Of a DNA stretch of 64,000 nucleotides, positions 54,424 through 62,922 are shown piece after piece; within the stretch, counting starts at the first letter, position 1; each line of letters opens with the position of its first letter. A program made the translations under genes and the position numbers. The stretch covers positions 25,165-89,164 of the forward strand of contig PLZV01000012.1 of the NCBI GenBank assembly GCA_003152315.1, read 5' to 3'. The notes beneath the pieces were generated by a model. It did no database searches. It was not told the origin of the DNA and saw only the letters and a list, made by a program, of their open reading frames with translations. The DNA is from Verrucomicrobiota bacterium (GTDB lineage: Bacteria > Verrucomicrobiota > Verrucomicrobiia > Palsa-1439).

Positions 54424-55242
54424 ATGAAAGACTGCGATCTAAGGAAGTTTGTTCTTCAGAAATATTATGACTCACGCGGCTGGGGTCATTTGATCCACTG
54501 GTACTCTGATGAGATTAAGGACTGGCAGAATACGGTCTCCTTCAGTGTGAAAGATTTGCAGCGCATCTGTCGTCAGCTTGCAGATCACAGGCTAATCGAC
54601 TTCTATCCCGACAACGTGGGGGTAGCGGGCGGAGCGGGCCGGATTAACACTCGTGGCGTGGCTTTTATCGAGGGCACGGAAATGCCTCCGACACCGAATT
54701 CCAAAACCTTGGAGCGGATTGACCGGAACATTGAGGCCGTGGCAAAAGACAAATACGAACTTCGCAAAGAGAACGAGGATTTGAAGCGGCTCCATGCTCA
54801 GGGACGCTTCGACTTCGCCCTGCGAGTGGACGGTCTGGACTTCCAAGCATTCGCGGCCATCATGCTCCTTGGCAACCGGAAGAAAGCAGCCGACTCCCTC
54901 AAAATCCCTCACCGCACGTTCTATGACCGTGTAGCACATTGGCGCGGCAATGGATCGGACTACAAGCGCCTGTCGGATATGGTCGAATGGCGGAAAAAGT
55001 CCGGACGCAAAATCAAAGTCCGCTTGGAGGATTCCCTGCAATCCGGTGAACCTTCCGACCAAACCGAGAACCCAGAAACCAACAACGACATTCTAAACAA
55101 GATCAAAGAGAACCAGATTGAGCAGGATCGCCCGGCCCTTTTTCGTGACATACTCGACGCGCTTCGACGGCAGAACCTCGGAAACTGGGTGTCCGTCCGA
55201 GACGAACTGATTGGAATCGTCAGCGAAGAGATTCCGCAATAA
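54424..55242 (+). CDS. Element regulator, predicted DNA-binding, unknown family
   Basis: 272 aa. The N-terminal segment resembles a winged helix (SFSVKDLQRICRQLADHRLIDFYP). The middle is a coiled coil (KTLERIDRNIEAVAKDKYELRKENEDLKRL). A helix-turn-helix-like block follows (FAAIMLLGNRKKAADSLKIPHRTFYDRVAHWRG). The tail is acidic and Asn-rich. It opens the rightward replication module of element 2 and is followed by a strong terminator, so it is transcribed as a single gene. No known family is recognised. Confidence 0.75.
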   Translation: MKDCDLRKFVLQKYYDSRGWGHLIHWYSDEIKDWQNTVSFSVKDLQRICRQLADHRLIDFYPDNVGVAGGAGRINTRGVAFIEGTEMPPTPNSKTLERIDRNIEAVAKDKYELRKENEDLKRLHAQGRFDFALRVDGLDFQAFAAIMLLGNRKKAADSLKIPHRTFYDRVAHWRGNGSDYKRLSDMVEWRKKSGRKIKVRLEDSLQSGEPSDQTENPETNNDILNKIKENQIEQDRPALFRDILDALRRQNLGNWVSVRDELIGIVSEEIPQ

Positions 55243-55284
55243 TTTCCGCAACTCCCCCCAAATCGTTGCAAATTGTTCACTCGT

Positions 55285-55317
55285 AGAGGGTAGCCTTACC
55301 GCTGCCCTCTCTTTTTT
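55285..55317 (+). terminator. Rho-independent terminator
   Basis: AGAGGGTAGC-CTTACC-GCTGCCCTCT, ten pairs including one T-G, followed by C and six T. It follows the 54424-55242 gene and separates it from the XRE gene. Confidence 0.85.
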
Positions 55318-55393
55318 GTCCCGATTCCGCAAAAGGACGCACCTATGACGGCGAAATGGGTTCGCCATTGTAAACAAAACAGGAGTTCGGCAC

Positions 55394-55588
55394 ATGGCAA
55401 CCAACTTGAGACTGCGGACGGCGCGAGTGGCGCGGGGTATGACCCAGCTTCAACTCGCGGAGAAGGTTGGCAAGAGGGAGATCGAAATTTCGCGCATTGA
55501 AACCGGGCGGGCGCAGCCGGACACCGAGACGAAGCACCTGATAGCCGAAGCTCTTCAAAAACCTACGTTTGAATTGTTCGACTGCTGA
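55394..55588 (+). CDS. XRE-family helix-turn-helix regulator
   Basis: 64 aa, a minimal Cro/C1-type repressor: LRLRTARVARGMTQLQLAEKVGKREIEISRIETGRAQPDTET. AGGAG lies 8 nt before the ATG. It starts the primase operon (next start 11 bp away) and probably controls it; a compact repressor in front of a Prim-Pol gene is common in phage satellites. Confidence 0.88.
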   Translation: MATNLRLRTARVARGMTQLQLAEKVGKREIEISRIETGRAQPDTETKHLIAEALQKPTFELFDC

Positions 55589-55599
55589 GGGGCGACACT

Positions 55600-58137
55600 G
55601 TGAAGGAGAATCCATTTCTCACCGCAGCCTTGGCCTTCGCCCAAAAAGGAACGCCAGTGTTTCCCTGCCGGCCCAGAAGCAAGAAGCCTATCACGGAACA
55701 TGGCTTTAAGAACGCGACCACTGACGAGAAAACAATCCGCGAGTGGTGGACAAAGTACCCGGACGCAAACGTTGCCATTCCGACAGGCAAGCTATCCGGG
55801 GTTTTTGTGGTGGACGCTGACCTTGACCCGGCCAAGGGCAAAGACGGCCCCGCAGAATTGAGGCGACTGGAAGCTCAATACGGCCCGCTTCCGGCTACGA
55901 AGGAAGTCCAGACTCCGCGAGGCGGAAGCCATCGCTACTACAAGAACCCAGAACACCAGACAATCAGGTGCAGCACAGGCCGTCTGGCACCTGGAATCGA
56001 CGTGAAAGGCGAGGGTGGGTACGTCTTGGTGCCGCCAAGCAAACTGCCAAAGGGCGATTATCGGTGCCTGTCCAACGGCACAGCCCCGGCGGAATGCCCC
56101 GGCTGGCTGTTGGCGCTGGTGTTGAATGGAATAGGGAAGACGCAGAAGCAGGTGGCAGTCACACCTGCACCAGCCCGTCCACAAGCAGAAAATGCGACTG
56201 AGGAAGAGAACCGGATCCGTGACGCCCTGCAAGTCATCCCCGCGGGCGATTACGACGTATGGATCAAAATCGGCATGGCCTTGCATTTTTGGGACCCGAC
56301 GGAACGCGGTTTTGCGATATGGGATGCTTGGAGCCGGAAGTGTCCGGAAAAGTATCACGAGGATGAGTTACCGAAAAAGTGGACGAGCTTCAAGAACGAC
56401 CGCCCCGATGGGGTGACATTGGGCACGCTGTTTGACTTGGCGAAGCGCGGGGGATGGTTACAAGCCAACGCTGGGGACAATGGCCTTCTCATTTTGCCAA
56501 GTGGCACTGTTACGATCACCCAATCGGCAACCAAACTGTTTCAGCGAATCGCGCCGACACACACGCTGTTTAATCGCGGGGGCGTGGTTGTGATGTTGGT
56601 TCAAGATCAGCAGAGTGGGTTGGCATTGGAAGTTATACGACCGTCCGCTGCGCGTTCCCTTTTCGAGAAATACGCGCGTTTCGTGGCGTGGCGCGCGGGC
56701 AAAGATAACAAGCCGGTATTGAAGCCGACAACCGTTCCCGAAGAAATGGCACGCGCCTTACTGGAATCCGAAGCTCCGAAGCAATTTCTGCCCCGCGTCG
56801 ATGGCCTTATCAATTGCCCGGTCATCGTTGGCGACGGTGAGATCGTCGGCCTGGGCTACCACGAGGGAACCCGACTGCTTATCACCGGCGGGGAGCTTCC
56901 GCCCGAAGTCCCGTTGTCAGAGGCAATCGAATCTCTGAAAGAGTTGGTTTGCGAGTACGATTTTCAAACCCCCGGCGATAGATCGCGGGCGCTGGCATCC
57001 TTCATTACACCGGCGTTGAAGCTGGGCGGGCATCTGAAGGGGAACGTTCCGGCGGACGTGGCCGAAGCCGACAAGTCGCAGTCGGGAAAGACATATCGAC
57101 AAAAAACCGTTGCTGCTGTCTATAACGATAAGGCTTCACTCGTGACGTGTCGGGCGGGTGGTGTCGGTTCGGTCGATGAAAGCCTAAACCAGCAACTCAT
57201 TGGGGGCCGTCCATTCATTCAACTGGACAATTTTCGGGGCAAGTTTGATTCGCCACACATTGAGGCGCTGCTCACGGCGGAGAAAAGCTTCCCGGCCCGT
57301 GTACCGCATTGTCGCGAAGTCGAAATAGACCCGTCGCGCTTTTTTGTGATGTTGACCAGCAACGGCGTCGAAACCACCCGTGACTTTGCCAATCGGTCGA
57401 GCATCGTTCGGATAAAGAAACGCGAAGGCTTCACGTTTCGCCACTACCCCGAAGGTGATTTGCTTGCTCACATCCGGGCGCGACAACCCTACTATTTGGG
57501 CTGCGTCTTTGCCATCGTGTGTGAGTGGGTTCGGCAAGGGCGTCAGCGCACTAGTGAGACGCGGCACGACTTCAGGGAATGGTGTCAAACGCTGGATTGG
57601 ATTGTTCAACATCTACTAGGCGAGGCACCGCTCATGGACGGCCACGAAGCGGCACAGGTGAGAGTATCAAACCCTAACCTGACATTCCTTCGGAAGTTGG
57701 CCCTTGCCGTCGTCGAGCAAGGCCGGGTCGGGATACCGCTGACAGCCTCACAGCTTTACGAGATCGCGGACACTGCCGGTGTGGACGTGCCCGGCTTACG
57801 TGAACCCACCCAAGATCGCGGAATGCGGCAAATTGGCATCGTCATGGGCCGCTTGTTCAAGGATTGCGAGGCAGTTGACACGGAAGGGTTCACGGTTCTG
57901 CGCAAGGAAACTACCGCACCACGCGGGGGTGGCGGAACCTATCCGTCCAAGACCTACACATTCACCAATTCTGCGCAACCCGCGCAACCCGCACAAGGCG
58001 TTAAATGTCAGGGAAAACAGGACTGTTTTCTTAAGAGTATAGAGTCTTGTGCGGGTTGCGCGGAGAATCCCGCTTCCGCACAACCCCCTCCGTGTCCAAC
58101 AACCAAAAGTAAGGACCCGCTTGAATTTAACGATTAG
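55600..58137 (+). CDS. Prim-Pol primase with helicase-like C-terminus
   Basis: 845 aa from GTG. The N-terminal bifunctional primase/polymerase domain starts FAQKGTPVFPCRPRSKKP and has the metal pair D72-x-D74 (VVDADLD) and H111 (GGSHRYY), then a PriCT-type region near residues 200-285 (ALQVIPAGDYDVWIKIGMALHF). Around residue 490 a P-loop-like SQSGKT (Lys497), a later Asp in FIQLDNFRG and the 'MLTSNG' sensor suggest an SF3/D5-like ATPase with a loose Walker A. It is expected to replicate the element autonomously after excision. The C-terminus is Cys/Pro-rich and disordered. Confidence 0.85.
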   Translation: MKENPFLTAALAFAQKGTPVFPCRPRSKKPITEHGFKNATTDEKTIREWWTKYPDANVAIPTGKLSGVFVVDADLDPAKGKDGPAELRRLEAQYGPLPATKEVQTPRGGSHRYYKNPEHQTIRCSTGRLAPGIDVKGEGGYVLVPPSKLPKGDYRCLSNGTAPAECPGWLLALVLNGIGKTQKQVAVTPAPARPQAENATEEENRIRDALQVIPAGDYDVWIKIGMALHFWDPTERGFAIWDAWSRKCPEKYHEDELPKKWTSFKNDRPDGVTLGTLFDLAKRGGWLQANAGDNGLLILPSGTVTITQSATKLFQRIAPTHTLFNRGGVVVMLVQDQQSGLALEVIRPSAARSLFEKYARFVAWRAGKDNKPVLKPTTVPEEMARALLESEAPKQFLPRVDGLINCPVIVGDGEIVGLGYHEGTRLLITGGELPPEVPLSEAIESLKELVCEYDFQTPGDRSRALASFITPALKLGGHLKGNVPADVAEADKSQSGKTYRQKTVAAVYNDKASLVTCRAGGVGSVDESLNQQLIGGRPFIQLDNFRGKFDSPHIEALLTAEKSFPARVPHCREVEIDPSRFFVMLTSNGVETTRDFANRSSIVRIKKREGFTFRHYPEGDLLAHIRARQPYYLGCVFAIVCEWVRQGRQRTSETRHDFREWCQTLDWIVQHLLGEAPLMDGHEAAQVRVSNPNLTFLRKLALAVVEQGRVGIPLTASQLYEIADTAGVDVPGLREPTQDRGMRQIGIVMGRLFKDCEAVDTEGFTVLRKETTAPRGGGGTYPSKTYTFTNSAQPAQPAQGVKCQGKQDCFLKSIESCAGCAENPASAQPPPCPTTKSKDPLEFND

Positions 58138-58400
58138 CCGTTTGAATTTGGATCAAATTCCGTGTGACGGTATTCACAAAACTTCAGAAACCGATGGGGT
58201 AGAGAGGGATATGATAGCTGGTATTTATGCACTTTGTATATTTTTGCCACTCAACTTATATCCGATTTTGAATGCAACCCTAACAGCGCCTTGGCAATGC
58301 GAGATAAAGAGGCTTTAGGGCGCGAATCTGTGAATTTTCGCTCCAATATCGCCAGCGAGCCCAATAGCGTAAAGGCAAAGCGCAATAAATGACGCAAAAG

Positions 58401-58428
58401 TGTAAATCGTGTAAGTCAGTTGTAAATC
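58401..58428 (+). promoter_or_regulatory. Triple TGTAARTC repeat before the excision genes
   Basis: TGTAAATC, TGTAAGTC, TGTAAATC at 58401, 58410 and 58421, close to helical phasing. They lie in the AT-rich 430-bp gap (58138-58567) between primase and the HTH/RHH/int genes. The octamer also occurs in the att core at 44921. A candidate operator or excisionase site. Confidence 0.4.
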
Positions 58429-58567
58429 CAAGTCGAATACCGACTGACTTCGGCTTCCGCAGGATACAAGCGCCTGTCGCAATCGCGAAGCGCTGCTTGG
58501 AAGCGACGGGGTTCGGTGGATTGCTGACTGCTCAAGTCATGGCCGCCAATGGATCGGAGGTTCAAGG

Positions 58568-58855
58568 ATGAGCACGACCGGCGAAATGCCAGGGGGCGCT
58601 GTTACGTCAGGCAGCTCCCGCGAGCGCGGCACTGAGACCAACAACCCGCAACCGGAGCGCCTGTTTACCTTGCAGCAAATCCAGCAGGCGGGGGGACTCA
58701 GTAGGAGCACGCTGTACCGGCTACGGCACGGCGGCGGGCTGCGAACCGTGGTTGTGGCCGGGCTGGTGCGGGTGCGTGAATCGGATTGGCAGCGATTTCT
58801 TGAACGCAACGCAACGACTGAAGAAACGGGCAATAATCTGACACCGCACCAGTGA
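58568..58855 (+). CDS. Excisionase-like helix-turn-helix protein
   Basis: 95 aa. A disordered polar N-terminus precedes RLFTLQQIQQAGGLSRSTLYRLRHGGGLRTVVVAGLVRVRESDWQRFL, a MerR/excisionase winged-helix pattern with a recognition helix at SRSTLYRL. It lies just upstream of the RHH and integrase genes, as recombination directionality factors often do. Confidence 0.78.
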   Translation: MSTTGEMPGGAVTSGSSRERGTETNNPQPERLFTLQQIQQAGGLSRSTLYRLRHGGGLRTVVVAGLVRVRESDWQRFLERNATTEETGNNLTPHQ

Positions 58856-58926
58856 CGGCAGCCAAAAAGAGCTTGCAATCGACAGGCGGTAAAGTATGAT
58901 AGGTCATACCGAAAGGATACAACCAC

Positions 58927-59091
58927 ATGGTAAGACCAACAAAAAGCCCCAAAGGTGCGGCAGTGAAGTTTGGAGCTTCCGTTTCCCCTGAGTCATGGGC
59001 GAAGCTGGAAGCCTACTGCCGCAAGAACGACCGACCCCGAAGCTGGGTGATCGATAAGCTGATTGCCCGCTACTTGGAGAAGCTGCCATGA
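58927..59091 (+). CDS. Ribbon-helix-helix protein coupled to integrase
   Basis: 54 aa. AAVKFGASVSPESWAKLEAY..RSWVIDKLIARYLEKL has the beta-strand then two-helix layout of Arc/CopG-type DNA-binding proteins. Its TGA overlaps the integrase ATG (ATGA). GAAAGGA lies 11 nt before the ATG. Probable regulator of int or accessory excision factor. Confidence 0.78.
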   Translation: MVRPTKSPKGAAVKFGASVSPESWAKLEAYCRKNDRPRSWVIDKLIARYLEKLP

Positions 59092-60347
59092 GCGCGACCG
59101 GCTTTGAGCGAATTGACGGCGGATTGTACCGGCGCAACGGGCTGATCTATGCGCGTGTCCGTGAGGACGGCAAGCGTAGTTGGCGCGGGACCGGCACCAA
59201 CGACCTACCCACGGCGCGTAAGCTGTTCAAGAAATGGCGCGAGGAACAAGTATTGAAGGCGCACGGTATTGAGACAGCAGAAGCGGCTTTAGCTCGCAAT
59301 CGACTGACCGTGGCGAAGGTGTTGGACGCATACATTTTGGCGGGTTGCCCGACAAAGAAGATGCAGCCGAAGTCGCCCGCTACCGTGCGAAACGAGTTGA
59401 AGGCGTTGAACCCGGTGCGCCGTCACTTTGGCGAGCGGGCGGCGGTGACGTTGAAGCTGGCCGACTGCGACAAGTACCGGGACTGGCGCAACGCGGGCGG
59501 CTACACGATCACGCGAAAGCGCAAGGATGGCGAGGAAGTCACAATCCGCACGCGGGGCGGCGACCGTGGCGTTGACTTGGAGTTGACGACTTTGAGCAAT
59601 GCCTTGCGGCTGGGGGTGCGCCGTGGCGAATTGAAGGCGAACCCACTGGCGGGGCGGACGGCTTACGGTGTGGCTGAGAACGTGCGCCATTGCCGCGAGG
59701 TTGCCCCGACGCCCGAAGGCTTGGCGAAGATTCTGGACTGGCTACGCGACAGCAATGAGGCGGGCGCGGCTGACGTTGTGGCGTTTATGGCGTATAGCGG
59801 CTTGCGGATTGGCGAGGCGGTGCCGTTGACGTGGGCGGCGGTGAACATTGGCGAAGGCCTTGTGAACGTGCGCCGCGAGAAGCGTGGCTGCAATCCGTGG
59901 GTTGCAATCACGCCAGAGCTTGAAACGCTCTTGCGCGATATGCAAGGGCGGGCGACAAGCGGGCTGATGTTTCCTTCACCGCACGACCCCAGCAAGCCAC
60001 GCGACAAAGCGCGAATCAATCGGCGGATTGCGGCGGCTTGTGTTGCGTTGAAGCTGTCGCACGTCACACCGCACGGGCTGAGAAGCTACTTTGTTACGCA
60101 AGCCCGGCAGAGTGGTTTGACCGACGCGGAGATCGCCATGCTGATCGGCGACAAGACCGGGCCGTCAATCATCGCCACAACCTACGGCGATTTGCGCGAC
60201 GATCATTTGTTGGCGCAAGCGCGACGTGTGCGCCACACGATTGCACCGAGCGGCGAGGCCGCTTCCGGTATACCCGTTAGTATACCCACGTGCCCCCAAG
60301 AGTCGTCGCGAACCCATAAGGCCGAGCTAGTGCCGAAAGTGAAGTAA
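59088..60347 (+). CDS. int: Tyrosine recombinase (integrase) of element 2
   Basis: 419 aa. The N-terminal arm-binding beta domain (LYRRNGLIYARVREDGKRSWRG) is followed by a SAM-like core-binding domain. In the catalytic domain the first Arg is in MAYSGLRIGEAVPLTW, the His-x-x-Arg box is HGLRSYFVTQA and the nucleophile Tyr lies in TTYGDL. It targets tRNA-Tyr. Its 3' end contains one pair of candidate arm sites (60269-60287), and the right attachment site follows 62 bp after the stop. int lies at the end opposite the intact tRNA, unlike element 1. Confidence 0.93.
   Translation: MSATGFERIDGGLYRRNGLIYARVREDGKRSWRGTGTNDLPTARKLFKKWREEQVLKAHGIETAEAALARNRLTVAKVLDAYILAGCPTKKMQPKSPATVRNELKALNPVRRHFGERAAVTLKLADCDKYRDWRNAGGYTITRKRKDGEEVTIRTRGGDRGVDLELTTLSNALRLGVRRGELKANPLAGRTAYGVAENVRHCREVAPTPEGLAKILDWLRDSNEAGAADVVAFMAYSGLRIGEAVPLTWAAVNIGEGLVNVRREKRGCNPWVAITPELETLLRDMQGRATSGLMFPSPHDPSKPRDKARINRRIAAACVALKLSHVTPHGLRSYFVTQARQSGLTDAEIAMLIGDKTGPSIIATTYGDLRDDHLLAQARRVRHTIAPSGEAASGIPVSIPTCPQESSRTHKAELVPKVK
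60269..60287 (+). promoter_or_regulatory. Candidate integrase arm sites, element 2 right
   Basis: TATACCCGTTAGTATACCC, two TATACCC heptamers 11 bp apart, inside the 3' end of int and 122 bp from attR. It differs from the left-end copy only in the three-base spacer. Confidence 0.6.
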
Positions 60348-60409
60348 CATGCAGAAGCGCGGACACTTGAGAGCACGACAGGGGCCGCTGAGACACGCGC
60401 CGTGTCTCC

Positions 60410-60463
60410 CTGTAAATCTGCTGGCTTACGCCTTCGGTGGTTCGAATCCACCCCTCTCCACCA
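60410..60463 (+). repeat. attR of element 2 (tRNA-Tyr 3' half)
   Basis: 54-bp copy of the tRNA-Tyr 3' half including CCA. It has no 5' half and is not a functional tRNA. One base differs from 44920-44973. Confidence 0.92.
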
Positions 60464-60525
60464 TTTTTCCGCTCCCGCCGACAAAGGCTGGTTGAAAAAA
60501 CCTCCCGGTTGAGCCAGAGTGCAGT

Positions 60526-61713
60526 ATGCGATTCGCGTCAGCACTGACAACTAAGACGGATTGGGCTGAAGCCGTGGAGGACCTGGGCCGCCAGGTCGCC
60601 GCGCAACTCGGCTCAGCCAAAACCGAACTCGCGGTGCTGTTCGTCCACCCGAAGTTTGTGCCCCAAATCGATGGCCTTGTTGAGTCGGTACAGAAGACCG
60701 TGGGGGCGCGGCATTTGATCGGCTGTACCGGCGCGGGGATCATTGGAATCGATCAGGAAGTTGAACAACAGCCGGCCATCTCCCTCCTGGTAGGGGAGTT
60801 GCCCGGCGTCGAGGTCGCGCCTTTCCATCTGACCGAGAAAAATCTCGAGGAATCGACCGGCGCGAACTTCTGGCATTTCCAGTTGGAACTCGAACCCGAC
60901 GCGTCACCCCAGTTCCTCCTGTTCGTTGACCCGTTCACAACGCACGCCGTCCAGCTTGTCGATGCGTTGACCGACGCCTATCCACAAGCGCCAATCGTGG
61001 GCGGCCTCGCCAGCGGGGCCCAGCAGCCCGGCGAGAATCGGCTGTTTCTCGATGGCAAAGTTTACGACGATGGCGCGGTGGGCATCGGCCTGACCGGCCA
61101 GATCGCATTGCAGACGGTCGTCTCGCAGGGCTGTCGGCCGATTGGCGAACCACTGGTGGTGACGCGTGCCGAAAAGAACGTGGTCTTCGAGCTTGGCGGC
61201 CGACCACCGATGAAGATTCTGCAGGAGATGCTGCCGCAATTGCCCGCGAAGGACCGCCAACTGGCGCGCTCGGGGCTGTTGTTCCTTGGCCGCGTGATCA
61301 ACGAATACCAGGAAGAGTACGGTCGCGGCGACTTCCTGATTCGCAACCTCATCGAGAGCGATCGCGAGTCGGGTGCCCTGGCGGTGGCCGATTTGATGCG
61401 GACGGGGCAGACGGTGCAATTTCAAGTGCGGGATGGCGAGACGGCGGACGAGGATTTGCGGCATTTGCTGGAGCAGGAGCACCGCACGCTTCTGGGGACG
61501 CCGCCGCGCGCCGCGCTGCTCTTCACCTGTCTCGGTCGCGGCGAAGGGATGTATGGCTCGGCGCATCACGACATCCGGGCGGTGCAGGAAACCCTCGGGC
61601 CTCTGCCGGTCGCGGGTTTCTTCTGCAACGGTGAGATCGGCCCCGTCGGCCAGCGCGCCTTCGTCCACGGTTTCACCAGCGTCCTGGGCCTCTTCACCGA
61701 ACCGGCAGCGTAG
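60526..61713 (+). CDS. FIST-domain sensor protein
   Basis: 395 aa. The FIST N domain (ELAVLFVHPKFV ... HLIGCTGAGIIGIDQEVE ... FLLFVDPFTTHAVQLVDAL ... PIVGGLASGAQQPGENRLFLDG) is followed by the FIST_C domain (RAALLFTCLGRGEGMYGSAHHDI ... PVAGFFCNGEIGPVGQRAFVHGFTSVLGLF). FIST proteins are predicted small-ligand (amino acid) sensors linked to signal transduction. Here it faces a stand-alone receiver-like protein 26 bp away on the other strand. It is the first chromosomal gene right of the islands. Confidence 0.9.
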   Translation: MRFASALTTKTDWAEAVEDLGRQVAAQLGSAKTELAVLFVHPKFVPQIDGLVESVQKTVGARHLIGCTGAGIIGIDQEVEQQPAISLLVGELPGVEVAPFHLTEKNLEESTGANFWHFQLELEPDASPQFLLFVDPFTTHAVQLVDALTDAYPQAPIVGGLASGAQQPGENRLFLDGKVYDDGAVGIGLTGQIALQTVVSQGCRPIGEPLVVTRAEKNVVFELGGRPPMKILQEMLPQLPAKDRQLARSGLLFLGRVINEYQEEYGRGDFLIRNLIESDRESGALAVADLMRTGQTVQFQVRDGETADEDLRHLLEQEHRTLLGTPPRAALLFTCLGRGEGMYGSAHHDIRAVQETLGPLPVAGFFCNGEIGPVGQRAFVHGFTSVLGLFTEPAA

Positions 61714-61739
61714 GGTTCCATCGGTCCCATAAACCGGGA

Positions 61740-62117
61740 TCAAACCACTTGTCCCAATGCTCCCTCCACGGCCTTGACCAGCTTCTTGTGATCAACCGGC
61801 GAGGGAAAATAATCAACAACGCCTTCACTCAAGGCCTGCGCGTACCCGTTCCAATCTCCGTCCCGCGTCACGACCAGCATCGGCAGATCTTTGTGGCTCA
61901 ATCGCGCCGCATGCACCAACTCCATCCCGCGCCGACCGCGCATCGCCTCCTGGATGATCACAAAGTTGTATTGCTTCGCCCAATCTTCCACCGTGCTGAA
62001 AGCCCGTTCAGGATCGCTGATGGTGGTGACGGTATAGCCCTGGGCATGCAAGACATCCTGGACCATCTGCTGGTCTTTCGGACAATCTTCGACTAAGAGA
62101 ACAGCGCCTCGCTTCAC
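61740..62117 (-). CDS. Pseudo-receiver (CheY-like) protein
   Basis: 125 aa from GTG preceded by a perfect AGGAGG at 7 nt; the upstream open frame crosses repeat DNA. The fold is clear: GAVLLVEDCPKDQQMVQDVL with the acidic pair E10-D11, then NFVIIQEAMRGRRGMEL, LPMLVVTRDGD, VVDYFPSPVDHKKL. The phospho-acceptor Asp is replaced by Gln56 and the conserved Lys by Ser106, so phosphorylation is unlikely. Possible ligand- or protein-binding output, perhaps with the adjacent FIST protein. Confidence 0.85.
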   Translation of the reverse strand: MKRGAVLLVEDCPKDQQMVQDVLHAQGYTVTTISDPERAFSTVEDWAKQYNFVIIQEAMRGRRGMELVHAARLSHKDLPMLVVTRDGDWNGYAQALSEGVVDYFPSPVDHKKLVKAVEGALGQVV

Positions 62118-62276
62118 AATACTTCCTCCTCTCTCCGCAACAACTCGCTCTCTCAAAGGTAGAACCAAATCGAACGAAGTCAAACGCAATAACCGAACTT
62201 CCGAATTCAACCGACATCGCCTCTCCCGCCCAAGCCGCGTACAGCGGCGCAGTCGCGCCATCTCGTCCGCCGACTT

Positions 62277-62740
62277 GTCCGCCATAGCTCGAAGAGCGTA
62301 GGCGGAAGCTTTGGCGTAGGAGGAAGCTCGAAGAGCGACGGCGGATTCCCTCCCAACCGCACTCCCACACCACAATATGCTGTGTGTTTCTTCCGCATTC
62401 TTTTCCATGCATGACCGTCGTTCCCCATCGTCACTCATCTGTTCGCAGCCACCCGAACTTGGCTCCATTTTCCCCGGAAACGAACCCAATTTTCACTGAA
62501 CCGACCCCCGAAAACCCCTTCCGGTGGGTTCGTTTTCCAAAACGAACCCACCGATTTCTTTCGGAGATTTCCGCTGTAAGGCGCTTATTCAGAGCCATTT
62601 CCATAAAGAAATCCGGAAAAAAACGGTGGGTTCGTTTCGTAAAAACATATATGGGGGGCCTTCTCGCCCCTGAAGGGACAAAGTTGCGCCATCCTGTCGC
62701 GCCGTCGTGTCCGCCATAGCTCGAAGAGCGACGGCGGATT
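62277..62740. repeat. Short REP-like repeats
   Basis: A module containing CCATAGCTCGAAGAGCG occurs at 62277-62298 and 62709-62730, with a partial copy AGCTCGAAGAGCGACGGCGG at 62325. Typical of intergenic repeat clutter near a RAYT transposase. No gene is supported between 62118 and 63192. Confidence 0.7.
62476..62656 (+). repeat. Dispersed palindromic repeat, copy B
   Basis: Has a hairpin TGGGTTCGTTTT-CC-AAAACGAACCCA at 62525-62550 and a later TGGGTTCGTTTC at 62627, exactly 102 bp on, as in copy A at 16212-16395. An inverted AACGAACCCA stands at 62479. Confidence 0.75.
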
Positions 62741-62922
62741 GATCTTCGTGATTTCGTCTCCGGATTGTAGGGCACGATGCCTGTCGTGTAGGTATCGCGC
62801 CGCGCCGTAGGTTCGCCCCCCCGCCTCTCCACTTGGGGGAGAGGATTGAGGTGAGGGGTATTTCCGTCCTCGCCCTGCAGCCTTGAAAGTTGAGCGTTTA
62901 ACGTTTCATGTTGAACAGCCTG

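Larger units (their letters stand above)
44920..60463. mobile_element. Integrative element 2 in tRNA-Tyr (satellite-like)
   Basis: Bounded by a 54-bp direct repeat of the tRNA-Tyr 3' half (53 of 54 identical). The recombinase gene abuts the right end. The right half (54.4-60.3 kb) is a regulator, Prim-Pol primase/helicase, HTH, ribbon-helix-helix protein and integrase, with no structural phage or conjugation genes, as in phage satellites. The left half is visibly AT-richer cargo with defence-like domains. Length between repeats is 15,490 bp. Confidence 0.87.

Noticed and set aside
60410..60463. Second tRNA-Tyr gene
   Set aside because: Only the 3' half is present; no 5' acceptor strand or D-arm. 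It is the right attachment site.
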